Origin: Chromobotia macracanthus
Lineage: Eukaryota; Chordata; Actinopteri; Cypriniformes; Botiidae
Assembly: GCA_036877525.1 (NCBI GenBank)
Contig: JAZGTH010000019.1
Coordinates: 3,600,501-3,664,500 of the forward strand
Length of the DNA: 64,000 bases
Direction of reading: 5' to 3'
A program made the position numbers and the translations under genes. Positions 1 through 9,777 of this stretch are shown here, piece by piece (within the stretch, counting starts at the first letter, position 1; every line of letters starts with the position of its first letter). The notes under the pieces were generated by a model that was not told the DNA's origin, made no database searches, and was given only the letters and a program-made list of their open reading frames with translations.

Positions 1-3000
1 CGGAGAGGTAGTCTGGTGAGTCCAGAGAGAAAGATCGGGATAGTTCACCCAAAAATACAAATTCTGTGATTTAACCTTATGTTGTTTTAAACCTGTATGA
101 AACCTGCTATTACTATAATAGAAATAGATACATTAGAAACAAAACTTTAAAGACAAAGTAGGTGATTTTTTTTTGTGCTGTTATAATTTTTTGTTATTCT
201 GGTTGAAAGTGTTTTCACAACCTATTAGCAATCACTAAGTAAAGTGGTCTAAATATATTTATATATGGATATATTGTCTATGGAAGGTGCAGGACCATAA
301 AATGTTCGTCCAATTATTGCATTCAGTCCGAATGCAATGATAGGATGCCCTACTTTCATGCATGTATTTGCATGCTTGAACGGCTAAACTTCTGACATCG
401 GCGTGTTTTGGAGGAGGTGTGGTTGTGGAGAGCGCTCTGAGAAGGGTGGCATCTTAGGCTCTCACAGCTAGTTTGCTATTGCTAGCCTATCTGAAATTGC
501 CTACCCTGCCTTTGAGTCAGTTTTCACTTAAATCCTTCTCTTCTGTGCTGTACCTCTCAAATATGGACACATATGAGAACCAAATATGATTGACCACAAT
601 TAATTGAAATTTTCAATGAATGACTTGTTTAATATGACTACATCTTAAACCACTGTTTCTCGTTTCTGGTATCAGAAAGATCACAAAACAGCTTTTCACA
701 AAACAGCTTTCAAAACAGATAATCATTGCATCTTTTTTCTACTTTGTCTCATTCACTGTCTGCCACAGTATTTTCCTCACAGCTGCATTGGGAATGCCTG
801 AAGCTCTGATCCCAGTTCAGCTTCTGTGGGTCAATCTGGTGACGGATGGCTTCCCAGCCACTGCTCTTGGCTTTAATCCCCCTGACCTGGACATCATGTC
901 CCGCCCCCCACGTTCCCCCAGTGAACCTCTCATCTCTGGCTGGCTCTTCTGCAGATACCTTATTATCGGATGTAAGTGATACTAAACCATGTCATGTATT
1001 GTTTTACTTTATACGACAGTTAGGTTGGATTCTCAAATTTGATTGGCGAATGGAGTAGCGATGTCATCAATGTGATATGTGTGCCTACCAGAGACAAGTA
1101 TAAGGAGGAGGAGACAGACCACACAGGAATGGGAGAAATCGTAATGCTCAATATAGCGGCTGTACAAATTGCAATTAACAAAACCTTTGAATAGAGATTG
1201 TTTACTCTGAAATAGTGCTAGCATATTAAATACATTGCCAGTACTGCTATAGCATACAAATTTGTACATTCTACAAACTGGAGATTTAATTTGTTTGTTC
1301 ATCAGCAGTACTGAAGAGACTAAAGATAAAATCTCTCTCTCTCTCTTTCTCTGCTTCTCTCTCTCTTTCTTTGTGATGTGGTAGGTTATGTTGGGGCAGC
1401 TACAGTTGGTGCTGCTGCCTGGTGGTTCATGGCAGCTCATGATGGACCAAAGCTCACTTTCTATCAGCTGGTAATAAACGCTATCAGTTAAACACACCCA
1501 GCTAACATTTTTTTATTAAGAATGTTTCCCTAATGTTTACATTAAGTAAAAAAAAACATTTGTATAAAAGGTCTAGGAATGTTAAAAACATCCAGTTTTT
1601 AGGGAATGTATTAACAAGGTCATAAGAATGTTGTAAGGTATATTGGTTATAAGTACTTTTCAATTCTGTAACATGTTTACAACATTACACTAACAATTTA
1701 GAAATAACATTTATGTAACATATATTTACTATATATATATATATATATATATATACCCTTTGCCTCTGTCTGTAGCAAGCGGTGCTGTAAAACTAACTGC
1801 TCCTGTGTGTTGTTTGGTTTCAGTCTCACTATCTGCAGTGCAGTGAAGGTCATGCTGAGTTTGCAGGAGTACAGTGCTCAGTGTTTGAATCTCCATATCC
1901 CATGACTATGGCCCTGTCTGTGCTGGTCACTATTGAGATGTGCAATGCTCTCAACAGGTATGTGAGCATGACAAAAACACTTTTTAGTATATTTCATTCA
2001 TATATTACTTGCAATAATATGTATGATATCATATTTTAACTAGTTCTAGTATTCTAAGGCTGCCAAAATAATATAGTTTTAAATGTTAACATGGTTTATA
2101 ATTTATCATAATTTATTAGGTTCGTCTGGTGTTACATTTGTTGTATGTTTTCACTGTAACGTTTTTACATTTACATGTAACATGGACTCTTTTGATTGTG
2201 TCTGTGTGTGTGTCAGTCTGTCAGAAAATCAATCTCTGCTGAAGATGCCACCGTGGTCAAACCCCTGGCTAGTGGGAGCCATCTGTCTCTCAATGGCTCT
2301 GCACTTTCTCATCTTATACGTCGACCCTCTTCCCGTAAGTATGAATCAGTGATGTAAGATTTTAAAAGCTGCCGCAGAAAAAGTCTTAAGGAGTGTGTGT
2401 GATATTAAGAACAGCTTGGACTTGTCTAGGCCTGTCTGTCTGTCTGTTTGAAGCAGGAAAATTATTGCCTCATAGATCTATTGGAAATAATGGATATTGC
2501 TGTTCAATTTAGCAATGATGAAACACTTCCCAAAAAATCTAAGGAAATGACTGTGACTTGTACAGTAAACTGCAGTGGACATGAGAAAACATGAGATTTT
2601 GTGACAGAATTGTGCAATTTCAAGGAAATGATGTCACCTCTAAGAATAAGCCTGCAGTTGTATTTTTCTTCAGAGTTAGTTTTTTAACAGTTATTTTTAA
2701 TAGCAATTGTTATGCAGTAGCTGTGTCCTTGCAGTGCCATGTGTAAACTAACTAAAAGTAATAATGCAGAAGTAACTAGTCATGTACTGTGACAAAAAGC
2801 TGTTACATTGTTTTGTACACGTTTTACACACGATTCCAAACCAGCTGATGATGGTGTTATTATTTGGCTATATACTAAAAAATATTTATTAAAATTATTT
2901 ACCAAAATAATATATTATTTGGTTAAATGCTGCTGTTCGTTACTGTGTACTGGGTATTCAGATATTTAGTAAGTCAAGTATTTAGTGTAAACAAGTCTGT

Positions 3001-3504
3001 AAATATGGCCTAATTAAAAAATGGGGTTTTAAGAATGCCCCCCATGTCAGTTTCTTTCAATGTTTCTTATTAACTTGTAGTGTAGCAGTAGTTTACTTTA
3101 GTTTACTGTTGTTTGACTACTTTAAATTATGAGTAGCTTCTAGCTTTTCTAAACTATTTTTTCTAACTATTCTTTATAAAAGACTTTTAACTTTTTCTTC
3201 TCTGTAGGTCATATTTCAGATAAGGCCATTGTCTTGGCCCCAGTGGGTGACTGTTCTGAAGATGTCCCTGCCTGTTATTTTGATGGATGAAGTCCTGAAG
3301 TTCTTGGCCAGAAACTACATTGAGCCTGGCAGCGACCTGCAACTGGAAGAGGAACAAGACCAAGGAAGGGCAGCCGGAGGCGTGGTTGGCATGCTGCACC
3401 GGGCCTTCAGGGGCGTGTCCTGGTCGTTTGTGCTAATCTCTGCCCCATTGCTGATCTGGATCTTCAGCCTGGACTCAGACATTACTAATATCTTCTGGGA
3501 TTAG
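1..3504 (+). CDS. SERCA-type Ca2+-transporting ATPase, C-terminal part (atp2a2/atp2a3-like), 5' truncated
   Basis: Pumps cytosolic Ca2+ into the ER/SR using ATP. Six exons are visible: 1-15 (ends GEVVC, cut by the window), 769-971, 1385-1470, 1824-1957, 2217-2334 and 3208-3504. Codons join in frame across every GT-AG junction and give 283 residues. Family signatures are IFLTAALGMPEALIPVQLLW (M6 with Ca2+-site residues), VNLVTDGFPATALGFNPPD, and [20 protein letters not shown]. After ARNYIEP the frame runs on for 58 residues with a hydrophobic segment (SWSFVLISAPLLIWIF) and ends in FWD. This resembles the SERCA2b tail with its 11th membrane segment. The body is mixed: FESPYPMT and VILMDE look like SERCA2, while FAG, NPWL and SMALHF look like SERCA3, so the paralogue is left open. 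The family call is secure. Confidence 0.93.
37..105. repeat. Fragment of cypriniform gggatagttcaccc DNA-transposon-like repeat
   Basis: Begins gggatagttcacccaaaaat and continues with the usual attctgtgattt..cttatgttgtt pattern that I recognise as a very common cyprinid non-autonomous element. It lies in the SERCA intron. A second, longer copy is at 45735. Class assignment is from memory. Confidence 0.55.
1730..1755. repeat. (TA)n microsatellite
   Basis: About 13 TA units in the SERCA intron before the exon at 1824. Confidence 0.9.
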
Positions 3505-4096
3505 AGAACGTGTGTGAGAGTGTGTGAGTGTGTATGTGAGTCAGAGGGAGAGAAAAGCAGAGAGACAGAGAACAAGCTGAAAAAGGTGATTTAAGGAGCT
3601 GCTGTTAATATCTGAAGTATAAGTGGTTGTAGAAGCCATGTATGAATCCAATGTAGAGTGAATTTGGTGCTCAAAGTGGAATACAGATGAAAGCTAGAGC
3701 AGAACTAAGGACAATCACACACAAAGGGGATGTCGGGAAAAGGGATTAGAGAGGGAATTTAGTCATCAGATTGCACGGGATTGTTTCATAACCATCTACT
3801 TCAGTCATCCCCACGTTCTGCTGTTTTTCATTTTTATTATTGTTATTATTTATTTTTATGTTGAAAAGTTGAAAAAAGTTTCATTATAGCCTGAACATTC
3901 AATTTATTCATGTTAGTTAAAAAAGTTTCTTCTTCATCAGTTTGCCTGTAACATTCCAGAAACTTTAAACCACATACTGTCATACTGTCATATTACCCCT
4001 ATTTATTAAGCCTTGTAAGATTCATCCATGGTTTTTATATACATGTTTCATAGTTTATGAAGGCAAGCCTGATGGTGTTTGGCCATGAGAGATTTT

Positions 4097-4102
4097 AATA
4101 AA
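4097..4102 (+). terminator. Polyadenylation signal AATAAA (SERCA gene)
   Basis: Canonical hexamer about 590 nt after the stop, followed by a TG-rich stretch (gtgtgtgg) as expected for a downstream element. Confidence 0.6.
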
Positions 4103-5407
4103 TGTGTGTGGTATTCTCAAGTGAAGGAATAAGCAAAGACACCATATAGTCTCCATGGTAGTTGTTTCTCCCCCTTTTCCCCAGTTGCAAAGGCTATTTC
4201 CTGTTACCTGTCCCACAGATGTGTCACACTTACTCAAATTTATTTACATTTCAGATTGCAAAATACAGTTCTCAGTATATAACCCCAAAGCTTATAATCT
4301 TTGAATTGCTTGTGGCAGTCGTACAGTGCTTTTATAACAGCCATGAGTCATTCCTTCTTTCTGGAAACATCCAGAAAAAAATGCTTATTTATGGTATGTT
4401 CTAAAATTTTCCCATCCTACCAGCATGATTGATTACGTTTTGAGTCGTTATTGATTTGATAGGTTTTTTTTTTTAAGTTTTAAGTTCTTCCTTGTTTGAC
4501 AGAACCCTTGTGTCCTTAAAAGTCACAATTCCTTAAAGATCATTTATTCATCTAATATGTCAAGACTAAGGTTAGGTTCCACCTTAATTAAATACTACTT
4601 AAGCAACATCATCAGTTTCTGCAGAGTCCACATTAATATTCTGATGCAGACATTTTTTATATTTATTTGTAATTGTTGTCCCCAGCCCCAAATAAGGTTC
4701 GTAAGCTAAGAAGCAGCAGAGGGTGAATAGAATCAATTCTTCACAGAGGACAAAACAGGCATGGACTTGGACTTAACCTCCATTCTCAATTCTTTAACTT
4801 GTCCATTCCACGTCTCAGTTCTCGGTAATTGAAATGTTATTCAGATGTTTCCTGTATTCTTTGAAGACCATTTTCTAAAAAGTGAAGATAACAGGGAGAA
4901 TCACAAAGGATTGAAAATGCTGTTTTTTTTAACTATTTGTGACATTTTCGGTTCTATTTTTTCCAATTCCTTGAAAAAGTACACAGTGCATTTTTTTAGT
5001 ATTTTGTTATTCATACAGTTATTCATAAATGTAATTTAAGTGCTGTTTCATTAACAGGGAAATAGAAACTGCTTCATGAAAACAAAAAATAAAATCTTGA
5101 TTTAAACTTTAACAGTTGTGTTTGTGTCTTGCACGCTTCAGGTAAAAAAATATGTAACTACTAAAATGAATACAACACCAATACTTTTACAATACAATTT
5201 ATTTTCAAATCTTGCTTTGTTAAAATATACATATCACAAACACAAAAAAATACAAATGTCCAATTTGGTGGTGTCAGGTGTACAAAGAAATAGTATAAAA
5301 TGTAAAATATTAGACAAAAACACACACTCAAAAATAATTTGTATAATAAACAAATTAATTTAACATTACTGAACATTCAGCACTATTCAGTTATTTAGTT
5401 AGTAATA

Positions 5408-5560
5408 AACCTAATACAGTTTTATTTATATAATGCTTTATACAACATTACATTGCTTCAAAGCAGCTTTACATACAATAAAAAAGAATTATAATAAAAC
5501 ACAGAACAAGTGTCAGACATGTTCAACAAAAAAATGCATGGTATTATTGCAAATAATTTG
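5408..5560 (-). repeat. Dispersed retroelement 3'-tail repeat, copy 1
   Basis: On the - strand it contains tgtaaagctgctttgaagca followed by an AT-rich tail ending in ataaata, and it matches 23640-23772 (+) closely along its length. This form is typical of the 3' ends of teleost SINE/LINE (L2-clade-like) insertions. The family name is uncertain. Confidence 0.6.
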
Positions 5561-5846
5561 TGAGACTAACAAGTTCTCTTTACTGAAAAACATACAACAA
5601 CACATTTTAAAAGTGTGTTCTCCTTTGCATTCGGTCCCATGCAAGGCATGCTGGGAACTACAAACTCACTGACTAAAAGACACTAAAAGATTAAGTTCTT
5701 GATTACTTTCCTTTATACAAATGTAAGAGCAGTAAACATAATAAAATGGCAAAATGTTCAAGAATTGCTGTAGCACATTTAACAATGTAATTTAAACAAC
5801 CAGCAAAATAATTTTTGAATGTACATTTAATGATATATAAAAAATA

Positions 5847-5876
5847 TAAATATCAAAATATTTAATACATATAAAT
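5847..5876 (-). promoter_or_regulatory. AU-rich element in cytokine 3'UTR
   Basis: Two ATTTA pentamers on the - strand (5876-5872 and 5851-5847) in very AT-rich sequence within about 70 nt of the stop codon. Such motifs commonly destabilise cytokine mRNAs. The region is AT-rich throughout, so chance occurrence is possible. Confidence 0.4.
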
Positions 5877-5911
5877 AGCTAATGATTTCAAAAGATGTTC
5901 ACTTTTTGCAG

Positions 5912-6788
5912 TTAAGAGGAACATATGTCTTGCCTTGTTTTTAAGCACATCATAATGTTCTGAAGTGCCGTTTTCTTATTCCACAGAGACAGTTGTTTTA
6001 TTTCTGAGGGACACGAGGGAACTGATAAACTGCACGGTTCTTTAAAATATGTCAGCATCTGAAAATACAGAGATGACGTTTAATTACCAGATTTTGAGTA
6101 CATTCACATGTTACTGAAAACTAAAATGATTTTAAAGACAATACCTGTAAATTTTGAATTAGGCCTTTCATTTCCTTATTGATTATGTCTGGTCTATCTG
6201 ATGTAAATATTACATTACAGCTGTGGAAAACAACAAGCTTCTTCAAAAGAGCACACTTCGACTGAAAAAGAAGAAACATGTTGTCAGAAGCAATACTAAA
6301 TCACTTCCAATGAACCGAATTCCAAATTCAGAATCTAGAAATTCTATGTACTTCTACAAACGCTACTTACCTCGTTACATTCATTTTCAGTGGGGATGGC
6401 ATTGCTGATACTTTGCATAGCCTTGAAATAAATACAGATGTATAATTATCATTAGACTGTAAACACCATATTTGAAACAGAAATCATATCACATACACAC
6501 ATTTACCTGTGGGCTCGCCATTTTCAGCATCTCCATGATCCTGTCAACCTGTATCCTTATATTGTACATTTCCTGACACTTTCTGTCGGAAGTGCGGTCA
6601 CACTTCCTGCTGTGTGGCGCAGAGCTAATTGATCGCACACACATCAGCAGTACTAAGATGTAAATCTCAGCATGCACTGTAAAAGCAAAACCCATTATTG
6701 GAAGAGAGCAGATACATATATATGGAATCCTTGATGTAAAAAATAATAATAATGAAATGCTTTGGTTTCTCAGTCGCATATTCTTACT
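5912..6788 (-). CDS. Secreted short-chain four-helix cytokine, IL-4/13-like candidate
   Basis: Model on the - strand: exon 1 6788-~6858 (noncoding except the A of ATG), then 6507-6676, 6371-6421, 6145-6261 and 5912-6058. The donor A|GTAAGA at 6788 and the acceptor tttacag|TG at 6676 create the start codon, with A at -3. The product is 161 aa. A signal peptide (MHAEIYILVLLMCVRSISSA) is followed by a mature part starting near PHSRKC with nine cysteines. All later introns are phase 0, after 57, 74 and 113 residues. That is the exon plan of the IL-2/IL-4/IL-13/GM-CSF group. The last exon has CPSEIK, then an amphipathic helix (WNKKTALQNIMMCLKTR), and ends DICSS, reminiscent of the end of IL-4. ATTTA motifs follow the stop. 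The identity within the cytokine group is inferred. Confidence 0.72.
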
Positions 6789-6858
6789 TGTCGCTTCTTT
6801 TTGATGGTATTGACGTGAGATTCAGTGTCTATGGTCTTCGCCGTCTTGTCAGCTCTTT

Positions 6859-6900
6859 CAGCAACTGTTCTTGATGCTCCATCTTATATACACTGGAGGT
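6859..6900 (-). promoter_or_regulatory. TATA-type promoter of the cytokine gene
   Basis: TATATAAG on the - strand at 6890-6883, which places transcription start near 6858. That gives a first exon of about 70 nt ending at the donor at 6788. A focused TATA promoter fits an inducible immune gene. Confidence 0.55.
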
Positions 6901-7924
6901 CTCAGGCCTCCAGCCGACTTTCAGAAAAAAAAAAAGTAACTTGCTTAACTTTGATCTGAAGCGTCATGAAATGTCTCAACAGGTCAGCAGATGTGTGTGA
7001 ACTTGTGGGAGTGACTTTTGCTTGCGCTCACATGATTCTAAATTCATTAGAATTTTCTGTGTGCAATCCCGTCTACTGCCTCTCACTTCCTCCACAAGGA
7101 AGTAATCAGTGATGAGGTCATTCCGGGAAGGTGTTCCTGTTCATTCCTATCCAGTTAGTCTTGATCATCCAATGAATAAATGAGTGTAGCAGCGAAATGC
7201 TTCTGTTGAAGTGTCTTAAAATGTCTTAATCTGTTCATGAGTGTCATTTTGCCTCACCTTCCAGCATGAATTAACGTGAGACATTTTTCATGTTTAATGC
7301 ATAGCCTGATGCAAAACCATCTTTCCGTGACAAGATATTCGTGTTAATGTTAGAAATGAAGAAAATTAGCACTTGACGAGAAGAAAGCCATAAGCAACCA
7401 ATCTGAGGAACAGTTCACAATTCATTGCTTGTTGAACATATTTTGGAATTTGGGTGATGAGGTGTTGAATATAATTCAGGCCAATTACTTCTGGTCATCG
7501 CTGTATAGTATACAAGCAGGGGAACACTGCTAATAAAATTTAAATAATAAAAAAGTAATGTCTTCTTTTGGTCGAGTCTGAAGGGGAGGGGCAGGTTTCT
7601 TCATGCACGTGACATCACAGTGAGAAATGCATTTGGGTCGTGATAGCAGCTGCTATTGGATCTACTGGAAAATATTGCATTAATTTAAGGGGACATGGAG
7701 ATAATTATCTTACAAAAAGGGTATTGCAGGCCAGTTGGAAATGAGAAAAGCATAAAATGAAGCTTTGGTTGGATAGGGGATTTTGTCAAACTACTATGAC
7801 ATAGCATTTCTATATGCATGTTAGACAATCTAGTGGTAGATTTGGAGCTGATTTGCTGATTTGCCTACTGGTTAGTGAGTTGGGCTTGCAACCAGGTGGC
7901 TGGTTCAATTCTCAATTCGATAGG

Positions 7925-8040
7925 TGCCCTGGGTGCCACAGTGAATGGCTGTCCACTTCTCCGGATGTGTATGTTCACTGCAAACTGTGAACATACACAT
8001 CCGGAGAAGTGGACAGCCATTCACTGTGGCACCCAGGGCA
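7925..8040. repeat. Perfect inverted repeat, 54-bp arms, 8-nt loop
   Basis: The left arm 7925-7978 is the exact reverse complement of the right arm 7987-8040. The loop is 7979-7986. Every 10-base block was checked and no mismatch was found. The arms are SINE sequence. Confidence 0.97.
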
Positions 8041-8097
8041 TATGTATATATATGTATATGAAATTTTTTCGAGAATTTTCACAGAGGAAGGAGGTCT

Positions 8098-8133
8098 ATA
8101 GGTGTACATCAAATTATTTTGATGTACACCTAT
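8098..8133. repeat. Perfect inverted repeat, 16-bp arms, 4-nt loop
   Basis: Arm 8098-8113 (ataggtgtacatcaaa) pairs exactly with 8118-8133, with loop ttat. It sits in the same SINE, 57 nt after the large palindrome. Confidence 0.95.
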
Positions 8134-9029
8134 GACTACTTCAATGTGTGTGCACAAACTAGCTCAACCTCTGGTTACATGCAGAGGACAAATTCCAAGT
8201 CCAAATTCCATGGGTCACCATACTTGGCCTGCATATCATATATTGTCAGGAGCTGTGGGGATTAATTTGGCATTTCATGTCTAAAAACATGGCAGTTTGC
8301 ATTTTATGAATCACCAAGAACCAGAAAAAAACGTGTGAGGTCAGGTACTGATGTTAAGTAGAAAGGCCTGGCAGACAATCTCTTTTTAGAGTCTAATGGG
8401 GTTCAAATCAGGACTCTGTCAAGCTCTTTAACACCAAACCCATCCTCCCTGGTGAACAGTTACACTAGAATAGAAAAACTCAAACTATTCCCATAAAGTT
8501 GGAAGCATTGCATTGTACGATTTTCCGTAACCCCCGGAAAACAGCCCAAAACAGTGTGATACCTCATTCCACATTTATACTCTAATATTGCTACCCAATT
8601 ACCAAATATCATCACATCACACTGTATTATACATTATTAGTAAAAAAAAAAAAAGGTCATTGTTACGCTATTTGTTTTTACATATTTTAGATAAGTAAAA
8701 CAAGTCTCAGTGAAAGAAGCATATGTTCATTTTAATTAAAAATTAGGTAGTTTTTTTTATATTATCAATATGTATAACCCATTTAAAATGTAATTCTGAT
8801 TCATGAAGTTATGCCAATTGAATTTTTTATGTATTTCTTTGTCATTTACACTGACGTGTAAGCGAAAACATAACCACGACCACATGAGGGCGTAGTTGAG
8901 ATCATGAATGATCTGCTTGCTCCACAAGCATGTGCGCTATGGGAAATACCCATAAACTGCACGCAGTTTGGCTAGATGTGGAGGGTCAATGTGAGGAGCC
9001 ATTTATAGACAAAAAGAAAGCCTGCCTGC

Positions 9030-9145
9030 AAAGTTTATCCTCTATAGTTTGTACAAAAGGGCAGATACAACGTTGCACGGACTGAAAACGCTGCATTATA
9101 ACACCGGACACATGCCATTACTCTCAATATAAAAATAAGAAACTG
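9030..9145 (+). other. Possible 5' noncoding exon of slc43a1
   Basis: A TATA-like atttatag at 9001-9008 precedes this stretch, which ends in a strong donor, aactg|gtaagt, at 9145/9146. The first coding exon of slc43a1 starts only 4 nt before its ATG, so at least one upstream noncoding exon must exist. This is the best candidate seen. No transcript evidence is available. Confidence 0.25.
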
Positions 9146-9743
9146 GTAAGTTTACTCTCTCACGGTCCTGGGTGTGTTTCAGTGCTAAGACTTTTGTAAC
9201 TTTGTTAAAATTGTCAAGTTTATCAATTGTTGTCACTTTTATTCTTATTATTATCCATGCCACTAATAACGGGTGATACAATTTCTTATGCACGTAAAAC
9301 AGAAATATAACTATAATATAACCCCACTCGTTTGTGTTATTCCTTCACGTTTCCCTTTAAACTTTAAACTTTTGCATTTGAGACGATGTTTTGTATTGAT
9401 AGTTTATAATAGTAAATAATCTCAGTAACGAGGTGATTGTGTTAGGGAACATGCAATCACATACAAATGTACGAAATCTATAGAAGTAATGATAAAAGAA
9501 TAAGGAAAAAATCACTTTAATATATGCAAAAATATGATTTTGATATGAATTTAGTTCTGTCAGTGGAACCAACATCTCAGCATTTCATTTAACATATAAA
9601 TTGCTACATACATAATTAGGAAACCAGTTTTGTTAGACTGCAATTGTGGGAAATCTGTATTTTAAATAAATGAAACAGAAAAAAGCTAAATTAATAGATC
9701 CATTGCATTTAAATTCCTGTTTATGTTATTTTAATGAGTGTGA

Positions 9744-9777
9744 AGTATTTTTGGGGTTAACTCTCCCCAAAAATACT
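9744..9777. repeat. Perfect inverted repeat, 13-bp arms
   Basis: agtatttttgggg (9744-9756) pairs exactly with ccccaaaaatact (9765-9777) across the loop ttaactct. A related gagttaactctctttttggggttaag follows directly. Confidence 0.9.

Larger units (their letters stand above)
3505..5911. other. SERCA 3'UTR and convergent intergenic DNA
   Basis: Noncoding. The SERCA 3'UTR follows the TAG at 3502-3504. AATAAA signals lie at 4097-4102 (likely the main one) and at 5088-5093. The cytokine gene comes in from the other strand, so the two genes are tail-to-tail. The only recognisable inserted element is the repeat at 5408-5560. Confidence 0.6.
7862..8238 (+). mobile_element. tRNA-headed teleost SINE, internally rearranged
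   Basis: The head (ggttagtgagttgggcttgc, then ggtggctggttcaattc) is a degenerate tRNA-like A/B-box region. It is followed by aggtgccctgggtgcc. The far end has gcagaggacaaattcc and gggtcaccatacttggc, the known end of a common fish V-SINE-like element. The middle is replaced by a perfect inverted repeat (7925-8040) and by a second hairpin (8098-8133), so this is not a normal copy. Confidence 0.7.
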
